From: JACJXW01 sp964418125
GTDB lineage: Bacteria; Bacteroidota; Bacteroidia; Chitinophagales; Saprospiraceae
DNA length: 64,000 nt
Direction: 5' to 3'
Assembly (NCBI GenBank): GCA_964418125.1
Contig: CAYQKY010000017.1
Span: 1 to 64,000, forward strand
Shown: positions 17,383 through 26,228 of the stretch, one piece after another
Position numbering within the stretch: position 1 is the first letter of the stretch
Layout: each line of letters starts with the position of its first letter
Notes under the pieces: model-generated
The model's input: only the letters and a program-made list of their open reading frames with translations
Databases searched by the model: none
Told to the model about the DNA's origin: nothing
Translations under genes and position numbers: made by a program

Positions 17383-20300
17383 ATGAAAAAACTCTTAATG
17401 GTTTTGCCGATGGTGCTGTTCGCCTTCTCCTTTGCGATGGCGCAGCGCACCGTGACCGGTACGGTTACTGACGCAGAAGGCGTGCCGCTGATCGGCGCCA
17501 GCGTTCTGGTGAAAGGAACCACTGCCGGTACAGTTACCGACATAGATGGCAACTTCTCTCTCAATGTGCCGGAAGGTGCTGAAACCCTGGTGTTCAGCTA
17601 CACGGGCTTTGAGACGGCGGAGGTGCCGCTGAGTGCGGCTAACGTTTACGACGTGACGATGGAGGAAGGGGCTGTCCTCATCAATGAAGTGGTCGTTACC
17701 GGTACTGGGGTGGCCACCGACCGCCGCCGGACGGCTATCAGCGTTGAGGCCATTGGCTCTGATGAACTGCCGACGGTAGCTTCCGGTTCGGTCGACCAGG
17801 CCCTGGTCGGTAAGATCGCCGGCGCCTACATCCAGCAGAGCTCCGGCCAGCCGGGCCAGCAGGCCAACATCATCCTGCGGGGTATCAACTCTCTGGGCGG
17901 CACCACTCCGATGATCCTCATCGACGGGGTGCAGATCAGCACTGACAACAACTTCAACGGCGGTAACAATGCTTTGACGAGCCGCCTGGCCGACATCGAC
18001 TTCAGCAACGTAGAGCGCATCGAGGTGGTGCAGGGCGCCGCCGCCGCCACCATCTACGGTGCTCAGGGCGCTAACGGCGTCATCCAGATCTTTACGAAGA
18101 AGGGAAGCAAGGGCAAGCCCCGGATCAGCCTGTCCAGCAGCTACAGCGTGGCCAACCCCCTGCGGGGAGGTTTCGAATACGCTGAACTCCATGCTTATCA
18201 GACGCTGCCCGACGGGCGCATCACCTCGGGTGGAGGTACTGCCCTTCAGCAAAACGAATTCGGCGTATGGAGCAACCCCCTGCTGCAGGATGACGCCGAT
18301 GCCAAGACGGATAATGAGTACGTAGAGCCGACTTACGACCTGTTCGACCAGATCTTCCGGGACAATATCCCCAACTACCGCACCAGCCTTTCGGTCAGTG
18401 GGGGAACCGATGCGGTCACTTACGCCATTACCGGTACGTTCAACGAGCAGGCCAGCGCCATCCGCGGCCGCAACCAGCGCTTCAACTTCGGCGCCCGCGT
18501 CGGCTTTGAACTGTTCAAAGACTTCAATGTCAACATCGGTACCAGCTTTATCCGGGGTGATAACAATACCGGCGCCATTGTAGGGGAAGACAACGTATTC
18601 AGCGCCATTGGCGCCGTATCTACCACTTACCCGTTTGTCGACTTTACCTACCGGGACAAGAACGGCAACCTGGTGGCCAACCCTACGGGCGACAACAGCG
18701 TCAACCCCTTATTCACCGAGATCTACCGCCGGCGCAACGCCAACCTGGTGCGTATACTGCCCAACATCAACCTGAACTGGAAGGTGACCGATTTCCTGGA
18801 ACTGGATTACAAATACGGTATCGACCACTACCGGGATGACTTCCAGGATTTCATCGACAACCAGACGCAGATCATTGGGGCTTCCAACCAGGGAGGCATC
18901 ACGCCCATCGTCGGGCAGATTGACCAGCGCCTGCGCCAGGGGACTCTGCAGAACTCTATCTTCAGCGGTTTCCTCCGCTTCGGAGACGATGCCGGCATTC
19001 AGTCCACCTCTCAGCTCGCCTTCGACTGGCGTAAGCGCGACTTCAGCTTCGTGCGCGCCACCGGTACCGGCCTGCCGCTCTATGAGCCGGTTACATTGCG
19101 TGCTGCCGAAGAATCGGGCATTGATGAATACCAGGAAGAATTCACTACCTACGGCTTCCTGATCAATGAAAAGCTGGAGTATCAGGGCAAGATCGGCGTA
19201 TCCGGCGGTTTGCGGATCGACTGGTCTTCCGCCTTCGGTGAAGGTTCCGACCCCTTCATCTTCCCGCGTGGTGATGTTTACCTGCGCTTGTCCGAATTTG
19301 ACTTCTGGGGCATGAAATCTTCCGTTCCGGAATTCAAACTGCGCGCCGCTTACGGCCAGGCGGGGGTACAGCCGGGAGCGTTCGACCGCATCGTGACCCT
19401 GGTAGCCGGCCAGTACGGCAGCAGCGGTTATCTGGCCCCACAGACGGACCAGACCAACCCCTTGCTGGACGTTCAGGTGTCTAAAGAATTCGAAGCCGGG
19501 TTTGACGCCTCCTTCACGCCGGGCAACCGCAACTCCGGCCTCTTCTCTTTCATCGGCCTGAGCCTGACTTACTGGGACCGCACCAGCGAGGACGTCATCC
19601 GCGAGATCGGCGTGGCTCCGTCTACTGGCGCTCAGACCATTCTGGACAATGCCATCACCCTGGAGTCCAACGGCTGGCAGATCTCTCTCGATAAGTCCGT
19701 CTACCAGTCCAGAAACTTCACCTGGAACTGGCGCACCAACTTCGGCCGCCAGCGGACCACCCTGGCCTCTATCAGCAACGGCGTAGACATTCCGGTGGAT
19801 GATAACTTCATCCTGACGCCGGGTGAACTGCTGGGCACCTTCCGCGGGGTAGAGGCATTGACTTCTCTTGACCAGACGGACGCCGAAGGTAATCCGTATC
19901 TGGAAGATCCTTCCAACTACGAGATCGTTCCGGAAACCGGCTTTGTTGTCAACAAGGATACACGCCAGGTGGCCTTCACCGACGATGTAGTGGTAATTGG
20001 CAATGGCCTGCCCGATTTCAATATGTCATTCATCAATGACTTCACCATCGGCGGCGCGCTGAGCCTGGGCTTCCAGCTCGACTGGGTACAGGGCTTCGAT
20101 ATTTACAACCAGACCCGCCAGTGGGGCTACCGCGACAACCTGCACGGTGATGTGGATAACCCGGTGACCATCAACGGAGAAACGGGGGCTTTCCTCAACT
20201 ACTACCGCAGCATTTACAACACCAACCAGGCCAACTCGGCCTTCGTGGAAGACGGTTCCTTCCTGCGCCTGCGCAACGCCCGCATTGCCTTCGACTTCGC

Positions 20301-20499
20301 CAAGGTGTTCGCTATCGGCGGGTTCAACCGGGTGCAGCTCGAGCTGAGCGGCTTCAACCTGTTCACGATCACGGATTATACCGGTTTCGACCCCGAAGCG
20401 GCTTCCGACCTGAACGACCCGACCCGTATCGGCCTGGACCAGTATGCGTTCCCGAACAGCCGCATGTTCCAGGTGGGCATCAACCTTGGTTTCCAGTAA
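17383..20499 (+). CDS. SusC/RagA-family TonB-dependent outer-membrane receptor
   Basis: A 1038-residue paralogue of the receptor at 10.9 kb. The signal peptide (MKKLLMVLPMVLFAFSFAMA) is followed by a near-identical carboxypeptidase-regulatory-like domain (VTGTVTDAEGVPLIGASV), then the plug (LRGINSLGGTTPMILIDG, VERIEVVQGAAAATIYG) and barrel ending in NLGFQ. The plug and barrel differ clearly from the first receptor, so a different ligand is likely. Its SusD partner begins about 40 bp downstream. The similar first 100 residues suggest duplication of the N-terminal module and divergence or exchange of the transport part, which is an inference. Confidence 0.93.
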   Translation: MKKLLMVLPMVLFAFSFAMAQRTVTGTVTDAEGVPLIGASVLVKGTTAGTVTDIDGNFSLNVPEGAETLVFSYTGFETAEVPLSAANVYDVTMEEGAVLINEVVVTGTGVATDRRRTAISVEAIGSDELPTVASGSVDQALVGKIAGAYIQQSSGQPGQQANIILRGINSLGGTTPMILIDGVQISTDNNFNGGNNALTSRLADIDFSNVERIEVVQGAAAATIYGAQGANGVIQIFTKKGSKGKPRISLSSSYSVANPLRGGFEYAELHAYQTLPDGRITSGGGTALQQNEFGVWSNPLLQDDADAKTDNEYVEPTYDLFDQIFRDNIPNYRTSLSVSGGTDAVTYAITGTFNEQASAIRGRNQRFNFGARVGFELFKDFNVNIGTSFIRGDNNTGAIVGEDNVFSAIGAVSTTYPFVDFTYRDKNGNLVANPTGDNSVNPLFTEIYRRRNANLVRILPNINLNWKVTDFLELDYKYGIDHYRDDFQDFIDNQTQIIGASNQGGITPIVGQIDQRLRQGTLQNSIFSGFLRFGDDAGIQSTSQLAFDWRKRDFSFVRATGTGLPLYEPVTLRAAEESGIDEYQEEFTTYGFLINEKLEYQGKIGVSGGLRIDWSSAFGEGSDPFIFPRGDVYLRLSEFDFWGMKSSVPEFKLRAAYGQAGVQPGAFDRIVTLVAGQYGSSGYLAPQTDQTNPLLDVQVSKEFEAGFDASFTPGNRNSGLFSFIGLSLTYWDRTSEDVIREIGVAPSTGAQTILDNAITLESNGWQISLDKSVYQSRNFTWNWRTNFGRQRTTLASISNGVDIPVDDNFILTPGELLGTFRGVEALTSLDQTDAEGNPYLEDPSNYEIVPETGFVVNKDTRQVAFTDDVVVIGNGLPDFNMSFINDFTIGGALSLGFQLDWVQGFDIYNQTRQWGYRDNLHGDVDNPVTINGETGAFLNYYRSIYNTNQANSAFVEDGSFLRLRNARIAFDFAKVFAIGGFNRVQLELSGFNLFTITDYTGFDPEAASDLNDPTRIGLDQYAFPNSRMFQVGINLGFQ

Positions 20500-20540
20500 A
20501 CCGTCAACCAAATCTGTAAACTCCTTAAATGGATAACAAT

Positions 20541-22121
20541 ATGAAAAAGCTATTAATAAAGTTATTATTCGTTTTACCGCTGCTCGTCCCGGTAGGCTGC
20601 AGTGACAACCTCGATGTTGTCAACCCGAATGAGCCGACCCTGGATGTACTGGATTCCGAGGCGGGATTCCTGCGCCTGACGCTCGGCGGTCCTTACAATG
20701 CTTTCGCCAACTGGTGGTTCTCCTGGGTGGCCACGGCCCACCATGAGTGTATGGGCGATGCTATTTATATCCCCTGGGGTAACTTTTCCTGGCGCTGGTC
20801 CAACCAGCCGACCAAGATCATCCTGGATGACGGAACCGTAGTGACTCCGCCCCAGGGCGGCTCGCAAGGCCAGGAGTTGTCCCTGCGCAACGACCGGGCT
20901 CAGAGCGATAACAACGCCTTTTGGCTGGAGTGGACGGTGATGTACCAGATGAACAACAACGCCAACCTCATCCTGGCCAAGCTGGATGAAGGCACGGTGG
21001 AATTTTCCGGTAACGCCGCTGCCAGAGAGGCCTTCTCCCGCGCATGGGCCCACTGGTGGAAAGGCTGGGCCTACTCCCGTATCGGCTCTCTTTATTCCGC
21101 CGGCATCGTCAACGACGAGTTTAACGCCACCAACCCGGACTATGTTGACCACACTCAGGTGATCGCCGAGGCTAACAACCAACTGGATCAGGCGGCTTCC
21201 ATTATTCAGTCCCTTAGTGAAGATGCGGATTATACGTTCATGATGGAACGGTCGATCCCGAGCTTCATGCGCCCGAACGGCGTGCCCAGCCCCCAGAGCT
21301 GGCTCCGCATTATCAATACCCTAAAGGCGCGCAACCTGCTCGTTAACAAGAAAGTACGGGACATGACCGCCGCCGACTGGAACGCCGTTCTGAGCCTGGC
21401 TGAGGATGGCCTGACGCCGGACGACGTTATCTTCGAACTGTTCGAAGCGGATCAGAATGCCGTTATCCCCACTTCTACCCTGGTGAGCTACCGGGTGCTG
21501 ATCGGCTGGCACTGGATCAGCGAGCGCCTGGTTCAGGATTTCAAGGAAGGCGACGAGCGCTTTACCCGCAATTTTGAGGTGTACGAAACTCCAGAGGTGA
21601 ACGCTGCCGGACGTGGTATTCAGTATGGAACCCGCTACGGGTTTATTTCCATCGAAAATGGCGGCGATTATGCTTCCACTACCGCCGGCTTGGCTTCCCT
21701 GCCCGTTGGGGGCACCTGGGAAGAAGCTTACCTCATGCGGGCCGAAGCGCTGATCCAGACCGGCAAGGTTGACGAAGGCCTTGCCCTGATCGACGAAGTG
21801 CGCAATGCTCAGAACGCCGGCCTGGACGCAGTCGCCAATACCGGCCTGAGCCAGGAAGAAGCCTACGAGGAACTCCGCAGAGAGCGCCGCATCGGCCTGC
21901 TGTTGCGCGGCATGTCCTTCTACGACGCCCGCCGCTGGGGCCTGACCGAACCGCTGGAAGAAGGCGGCGGCCGCGAAGGATGCGTCGTTCTCGACGCTGC
22001 CGGCAACCTGAACACCAACGCTACTTTCGACTACAACTACCTCGACTACTGGGGGGTGCCGGACAACGAGCTGGACTTTAACATTCCAAGCGAAGGTTCG
22101 GCCAGTGTAGACCCGATATAG
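20541..22121 (+). CDS. SusD/RagB-family lipoprotein
   Basis: A 526-residue substrate-binding lid lipoprotein for the receptor just upstream. The signal MKKLLIKLLFVLPLLVPVGC ends in the lipobox PVGC, and the mature start SDNLDVVNPNEPTL is typical of RagB/SusD. The C-terminal SusD_RagB signature is clear: YEELRRERRIGLLLRGMSFYDARRWG-type sequence near residues 440-465, with the usual R-R-x-x-G-L pattern. ATG 20541 is preferred; ATG 20529 would add four residues before the signal. The gene is followed by a terminator-like hairpin and a 650-bp intergenic region rich in repeats. Confidence 0.9.
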   Translation: MKKLLIKLLFVLPLLVPVGCSDNLDVVNPNEPTLDVLDSEAGFLRLTLGGPYNAFANWWFSWVATAHHECMGDAIYIPWGNFSWRWSNQPTKIILDDGTVVTPPQGGSQGQELSLRNDRAQSDNNAFWLEWTVMYQMNNNANLILAKLDEGTVEFSGNAAAREAFSRAWAHWWKGWAYSRIGSLYSAGIVNDEFNATNPDYVDHTQVIAEANNQLDQAASIIQSLSEDADYTFMMERSIPSFMRPNGVPSPQSWLRIINTLKARNLLVNKKVRDMTAADWNAVLSLAEDGLTPDDVIFELFEADQNAVIPTSTLVSYRVLIGWHWISERLVQDFKEGDERFTRNFEVYETPEVNAAGRGIQYGTRYGFISIENGGDYASTTAGLASLPVGGTWEEAYLMRAEALIQTGKVDEGLALIDEVRNAQNAGLDAVANTGLSQEEAYEELRRERRIGLLLRGMSFYDARRWGLTEPLEEGGGREGCVVLDAAGNLNTNATFDYNYLDYWGVPDNELDFNIPSEGSASVDPI

Positions 22122-22175
22122 TGAGTCAGGTTTTGGGTTCCGGGCCTTAGGTTTTAGGCCGCGGAGCTAAGTTGG

Positions 22176-22212
22176 GCGGGCTATCCGGAGTTTCGGGGTA
22201 GCCCGCTCTGTT
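22176..22212 (+). terminator. Terminator-like hairpin after the second SusD gene
   Basis: GCGGGCTA (22176-22183) pairs perfectly with TAGCCCGC (22199-22206) across a 15-base loop, with a short T-rich tail. A smaller GGCCT/AGGCC stem lies just upstream. Confidence 0.65.
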
Positions 22213-22249
22213 TTCGGACGGCCCCACTTTCAAGTGGGCCGTAGTAGAA
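22211..22249 (+). repeat. Dispersed hairpin repeat, copy 1
   Basis: TTTTCGGA is followed by the stem CGGCCCCACTT (22219-22229) and AAGTGGGCCG (22232-22241, one bulge), then TAGTAGAA. It shares sequence, orientation and flanks with copies at 22461, 49511 and 55871. Confidence 0.7.
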
Positions 22250-22392
22250 TGATGGACGTGTTCTTGAGAACTACCGGCGCTCCCATTGAGTCTCTGTAAA
22301 ACTACCCAAATGAGTGGCGTTTGGAATTCCTGTAAGCCTTAACTTGGTACTTTCTGCAATTAGTGAGCTATTTCAACAAGGCGAGGTTTACA

Positions 22393-22466
22393 GATTTTAT
22401 AAATGAGAGTTTTTTCTTACTAATCCGAATGTTGCCGCACAGTGTGATGTGCGGCAACTTTTTTTT
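22393..22466 (+). repeat. T-rich leader plus GTTGCCG hairpin module, copy B
   Basis: GATTTTATAAATGAGAG, TTTTTTC and TTACTAATCCG (22393-22427) precede the hairpin at 22431-22458. The leader matches copy A at 10611-10649 across about 35 positions with few changes, although the hairpin loops differ. No gene lies upstream within 270 bp, which fits a free-standing small RNA whose 3' end is here. Confidence 0.6.
22431..22466 (+). terminator. Rho-independent terminator
   Basis: GTTGCCGCAC (22431-22440) pairs with GTGCGGCAAC (22449-22458), followed by eight T residues at 22459-22466. It is a textbook terminator in the plus direction. Confidence 0.88.
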
Positions 22467-22498
22467 GGACGGGTTACATTTATGTGGCCCGTAGTAAG
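22461..22498 (+). repeat. Dispersed hairpin repeat, copy 2
   Basis: The stem CGGGTTACAT (22470-22479) pairs with ATGTGGCCCG (22482-22491) using two T-G wobbles when read on the plus strand, followed by TAGTAAG. The T-tract of the preceding terminator doubles as its left flank. Confidence 0.7.
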
Positions 22499-22605
22499 TC
22501 GTCTCCAACTCGATTCATTTTTAAAGCCACGAAGGCTCTAACCGGGGCTAAGACTCGAAGATGCACCAAAGTTTCCCTGATGCTTCGGCGGAATTGAGTG
22601 GGAAT

Positions 22606-22637
22606 AAAAAAGCCTGCCGGAGAAGACAGGCTTTTTT
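22606..22637 (-). terminator. Bidirectional terminator
   Basis: AAAAAAGCCTG (22606-22616) and CAGGCTTTTTT (22627-22637) form an 11-bp perfect stem with A/T tails on both sides. It would stop transcripts from the minus-strand PD40 gene and from the plus direction. Confidence 0.85.
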
Positions 22638-22717
22638 ATAATACGGCGGGAATTGCCAAAAGGCGGCTGGCTCCTGAACGCCAGGGCGCGAAGCCATGCT
22701 TGCCGCCCCTCTCCGCC

Positions 22718-22770
22718 GCTGCTTGTTTGTTGCTGTCTCCGGGAATCGAAAAGCGCAACAAACAAGCAGC
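22718..22770. repeat. 3'-end word hairpin (GCTTGTTTGTTGC words), 16-bp perfect arms
   Basis: GCTGCTTGTTTGTTGC (22718-22733) is the exact reverse complement of GCAACAAACAAGCAGC (22755-22770), with a 21-base loop. It begins eight bases beyond the stop of the minus-strand PD40 gene. The word resembles those at 35761 and 43530. Confidence 0.85.
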
Positions 22771-22778
22771 AAACAGAT

Positions 22779-25700
22779 CTACCAGGCAGGGATGATGTTC
22801 AGGCCGAAGGTGCCATTACCAAGCTTTACCTCATTTTCCGTCATGATAGGGAAGGCGTAGTAAGGCTCCAGCACCATGGCGCCGAAGAGGTTGACCCTCA
22901 TGGAGACGCCGGTACTGAATATCGGCTTGGCTTCGTAGTAGTTCAGTATGGGTTCGCCGGTCGGGCCTTTGATGGGATTGCCTTCGCCGTCGAGCAAAGG
23001 AATGTCTCCGTCAAACTGGTCGAAGTCATACCAGGCTACGCCGCCGTCGAGGAACAGGGCCAGCTCGGTGAAAAAGATCCCGGATTTGATCAGGGCCAGC
23101 CGCTCGGGCCCGCTGAAAGGCACCCTGACCTCAACATTGGAGACCAGCATCTTACTTCCGAACAGTTCGTCGATGGCTCTGCCGTTATCACCCAGAAAAT
23201 CGCCCACATTGCCGGTATTGTACCCGCGCACATACCAGGAACTACCGATAAACATGGGGTATAGTTCTTCGCTTCCGTTGCCATACCGGCCGTAGTGCAG
23301 GGCGCGGAAGGCCAGCCCGAAGTGGTTAAAGAATTTATATCGGCGGTAATCGGCCGTGGCAAACCAGAAGTCGAACTCACCGAAGTATTTGTCCATTCCT
23401 GCGCGGAAGCGCCGCCCGTCCAGCGGCCCCACTATTCCAAAGACGGCATTGTCGCCAACAAAGGCTGCGCCGGTAGTGATGAGGTTGAAACCGCCGAAGC
23501 CGGCATCATCCACCTTTTCGCGTTCCTGTCCGATGAGGCTGCCGATGAACCGCCCGTCCGTCTGATAATAGTTGACGTAGCGGTCCACGCGGGAGCTGTA
23601 GCGGGTGAAAGAGGCGCTTCCTTCTACCCGCAGCGTGGTAGAAAAGGGATAATAGGCAAAGGCGCTGGCCTGGTCCTGAAAGATGCGTTCCACAAAGAAA
23701 GTATCGGCTACGACCAGGGTAGTGAGGTCGTCACTGATGGGGAGTTCTTCAAAGCCCCTTCCGCCAAAGCCGAAGCTACGGAAAGGGATATGGGAAATGG
23801 ACCCACCCCAGTTGAGGCGCCGGTCGCGGTTGATATAGGCTACGGCCCCGCCGAAGTCGGTGATCTCTCCGTTGAGGGCCAGGCTGGCAAACAGCTGGTT
23901 GTCGCCGAGGATGTCGCTGAACAGCATATCTACGCCGCCGGCCAGGCCGGTCTGTGTGCCGAAGGTGTTGCTGGTCCCTACGCCTACACCGGCGGACCCT
24001 CCGACGTAATCGAGCTGAAACTTGGGCTTGTAGGGGATCAAAGCCAGGCTCGTATCGGCAACCTCAGCGGTAGGAGAGAGTTGCCGTAGCTGCCGGTCGA
24101 CCAGGTCCGGGGCGCGGGGGTTGACCCTGGGCAGTTCGGCAGCCGTGAAATCGACGTGGTTGGGGTCAACTTCCCGGTACAGGAAATCGCCGGGGCTGGC
24201 GCGATAGACGGAATACCCTTTCTGGGAGAAGTAAGTATACAGGATGCGGTCGCGCCGCTCTGCGATACTGATGGCCGGAGCGTAGTGGGTAATGCCGCTC
24301 ACGCCGGTGACCAGGTCCGTCAGCTGATATACTTTCCCGGTCCTGGGTTCGAATTGATAGAGGTTGCGGTAGCCATCCCGGTTGGACATGAAAATGATGT
24401 TGCCGGCCGTATCGAGTACGGGGTTGAGGTTGTCGGCGCCCGGGAATACTTCGTAGTTGGTGATGGCGCCGGTGCTGAGGTCCAGGCGGGCCAGGTTGAA
24501 GTACCAGCTGCCATTGACGCGGCCTCGTTCGCGGCTCAGCTGGTCGGAGGAAAATACGAGGTAGGATCCGTCATCCGACCAGCGGGGGTGCATTTCGGAA
24601 AAAATGTCATCGGTCAGTTGCTCAACCTGGCCGCTGCGGATATTGACCGAATAAAGGTCTGTCTGCCCTTCCACCAAGCCGACGACGGTGATGGTTTTTC
24701 CGTCGGGCGACCAGGTAGGGTTACTGAAGGACTGTACGCCATCGATGGGCAGTTCCTTGATGGTTTTTCCGGATAGCGCTTCCTTTATGATCAGGATATT
24801 GCGGCCCTTACTGATGGCCACGAAGGCAAACTCCTTGCTGTCGGGCGACCAGGTGCCGGAAGACTCGATGTAGTTGAAATCGTCGATATGCCCGGCCTTA
24901 CGGCTGCTGGCTACTTTCTTGATGATCTCTCCCGTCCGGGCGTCGGCGACGAAGAGGTCGATGGAGAAGAGGTCTTTCTCGGAAAGGAAGATGACATACC
25001 GGCCATTGGGGCTGATCTCCGGAGCGATGTTGATCTCGCCGGCGTTCTCTTTGCTGAGCAGTTGTTTGCCCACCTGCCGGTCTTCTTTGGCATCGCCGAT
25101 GAATTTCCCGAAGTGGGCTTTGACGGCCTGTACCCAGAGGTCGGAAAGGTTCTTCTGGCTCATGTTGAGCTCCTGCAAACAAGCTGCTTCCAGCCCGTAC
25201 TTGGCGGTGGCCAGGAAAAAGGGCGCGATGATATTGTCGCCTTTGAGGCCGGTCAGGAAGGCCCAGAACACCTGTCCGTAGCGGTAAGGGAAGTATTCGG
25301 GGTTCTGCAGGTCCTTGAGGGTGGGCACGTCATCGCGCAGCACGGCGTCGCGCATCCACATGGCGGTGTGGGCGTCAACACTGCCGATGGACATGTACTC
25401 CGCCAGGCCCTCTACCATCCAGAGAGGCAGGTTGCCCAGGTTGCGCAGAGAGGTGGAGTCTCCACCGAGGATCATATTGTACTGAAAGGCGTGCACCAGT
25501 TCGTGCCCCAGCACGTGGTGGCTTTGCTGGTGAGACATGGCAAGTGGCAGTACCACCCGGTTCTTAAGGGCTTCCGTCACGCCTCCGGTCCCCACACCGA
25601 TATTTCCGGAAATGGTATTGGTCTGCTGGAAGTCCGCATGGTTGTTGTACAGCACAATGGGGTTGCGCGCTTTGATGGTATCGGCCAGAATGCGCTGGTG

Positions 25701-25910
25701 CATATTGTACCACTGTTCGGCCTCCAGGGTATACTCCTTCAGCCGCTCGGGGTTGTCGAGGTAGTGGTAGATCTCGAAATGAGGGGATTGGTAAACGTCA
25801 AATTCAAAGTCTTCGTAATTGGCTTTATTTCTTCCGAAGTATTGTGCCTGCAGTCCGGTTACTGCCAGGAGCATTACCAGGAGCCATAGGCCAGTTCTTC
25901 TCGCTTTCAT
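22779..25910 (-). CDS. PD40 beta-propeller protein with HExxH peptidase domain and C-terminal barrel
   Basis: A 1043-residue envelope protein. The signal peptide ends at GLQAQ (about residue 22). Residues about 35-250 form a gluzincin-like domain with HELVHAFQ (H136, E137, H140), as in peptidase MA/DUF2268-type proteins. Residues about 285-560 hold several TolB/WD40-like PD40 repeats (APEISPNGRYVIFLSE, TWSPDGKTITVVG, PRWSDDGSYLVFSSD). The last 400 residues look like an Omp85/surface-antigen-type beta barrel with the segment SSWYVRGYNTGNVG and a C-terminal aromatic (IIPAW). Proteolysis at the surface is an inference; a recruiting scaffold is the alternative. It is divergent from the M14 peptidase gene. 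Confidence 0.82.
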   Translation of the reverse strand: MKARRTGLWLLVMLLAVTGLQAQYFGRNKANYEDFEFDVYQSPHFEIYHYLDNPERLKEYTLEAEQWYNMHQRILADTIKARNPIVLYNNHADFQQTNTISGNIGVGTGGVTEALKNRVVLPLAMSHQQSHHVLGHELVHAFQYNMILGGDSTSLRNLGNLPLWMVEGLAEYMSIGSVDAHTAMWMRDAVLRDDVPTLKDLQNPEYFPYRYGQVFWAFLTGLKGDNIIAPFFLATAKYGLEAACLQELNMSQKNLSDLWVQAVKAHFGKFIGDAKEDRQVGKQLLSKENAGEINIAPEISPNGRYVIFLSEKDLFSIDLFVADARTGEIIKKVASSRKAGHIDDFNYIESSGTWSPDSKEFAFVAISKGRNILIIKEALSGKTIKELPIDGVQSFSNPTWSPDGKTITVVGLVEGQTDLYSVNIRSGQVEQLTDDIFSEMHPRWSDDGSYLVFSSDQLSRERGRVNGSWYFNLARLDLSTGAITNYEVFPGADNLNPVLDTAGNIIFMSNRDGYRNLYQFEPRTGKVYQLTDLVTGVSGITHYAPAISIAERRDRILYTYFSQKGYSVYRASPGDFLYREVDPNHVDFTAAELPRVNPRAPDLVDRQLRQLSPTAEVADTSLALIPYKPKFQLDYVGGSAGVGVGTSNTFGTQTGLAGGVDMLFSDILGDNQLFASLALNGEITDFGGAVAYINRDRRLNWGGSISHIPFRSFGFGGRGFEELPISDDLTTLVVADTFFVERIFQDQASAFAYYPFSTTLRVEGSASFTRYSSRVDRYVNYYQTDGRFIGSLIGQEREKVDDAGFGGFNLITTGAAFVGDNAVFGIVGPLDGRRFRAGMDKYFGEFDFWFATADYRRYKFFNHFGLAFRALHYGRYGNGSEELYPMFIGSSWYVRGYNTGNVGDFLGDNGRAIDELFGSKMLVSNVEVRVPFSGPERLALIKSGIFFTELALFLDGGVAWYDFDQFDGDIPLLDGEGNPIKGPTGEPILNYYEAKPIFSTGVSMRVNLFGAMVLEPYYAFPIMTENEVKLGNGTFGLNIIPAW

Positions 25911-26228
25911 ATCGTTTTAGTTTTTTCTCTCACCCCCTGATGTTGATTCAGGAGTGGCATTTAATGAAGATTGTTTTTCATTGGCCGCATTCGGCCTGGA
26001 AATTATCGGGGAATTATTGGAAGCAGAACAAACGTTCTGCGTTTCTTAGATAACAAGTGTTAAAGCGCCAAAGTGCGGCCGATAGTGTACCTTTCTAGTT
26101 AAAATTCTCTTAAACCTTATTTTTCAGCTAAAACCCCGACAAATCAGCCGGTTACACCCAACGTTCCGCATCTTTTCAGCGTCTTTTTTAAATTTTGTGT
26201 TTCTTTGAGCCGGACAAATGAAGAGTTT
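25911..26228. other. 318-bp divergent promoter region
   Basis: It separates the divergent PD40 and M14 genes. Small inverted repeats AGAAC/GTTCT (about 26026-26040) and GGCCG/CGGCC (about 25984-25997) are visible. No word hairpin is present, as in the other divergent gaps, and I see no clean TAnnTTTG match. Confidence 0.4.

Larger units (their letters stand above)
22122..22778. other. 657-bp intergenic region packed with hairpins
   Basis: Between the convergent SusD and PD40 genes lie, from left to right: a terminator (22176-22206), a dispersed hairpin repeat (22211-22249), a T-rich-leader/GTTGCCG module (22393-22466), a second dispersed hairpin (22461-22498), a bidirectional terminator (22606-22637) and a 16-bp perfect word hairpin (22718-22770). 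A small RNA ending at the GTTGCCG terminator is possible. No coding sequence is supported. Confidence 0.6.

Noticed and set aside
22211..22249. RAYT-type REP element
   Set aside because: The hairpin lacks the 5' GTAG/GGAG tetranucleotide in the expected position and no RAYT gene is in the window; kept only as a dispersed hairpin repeat.
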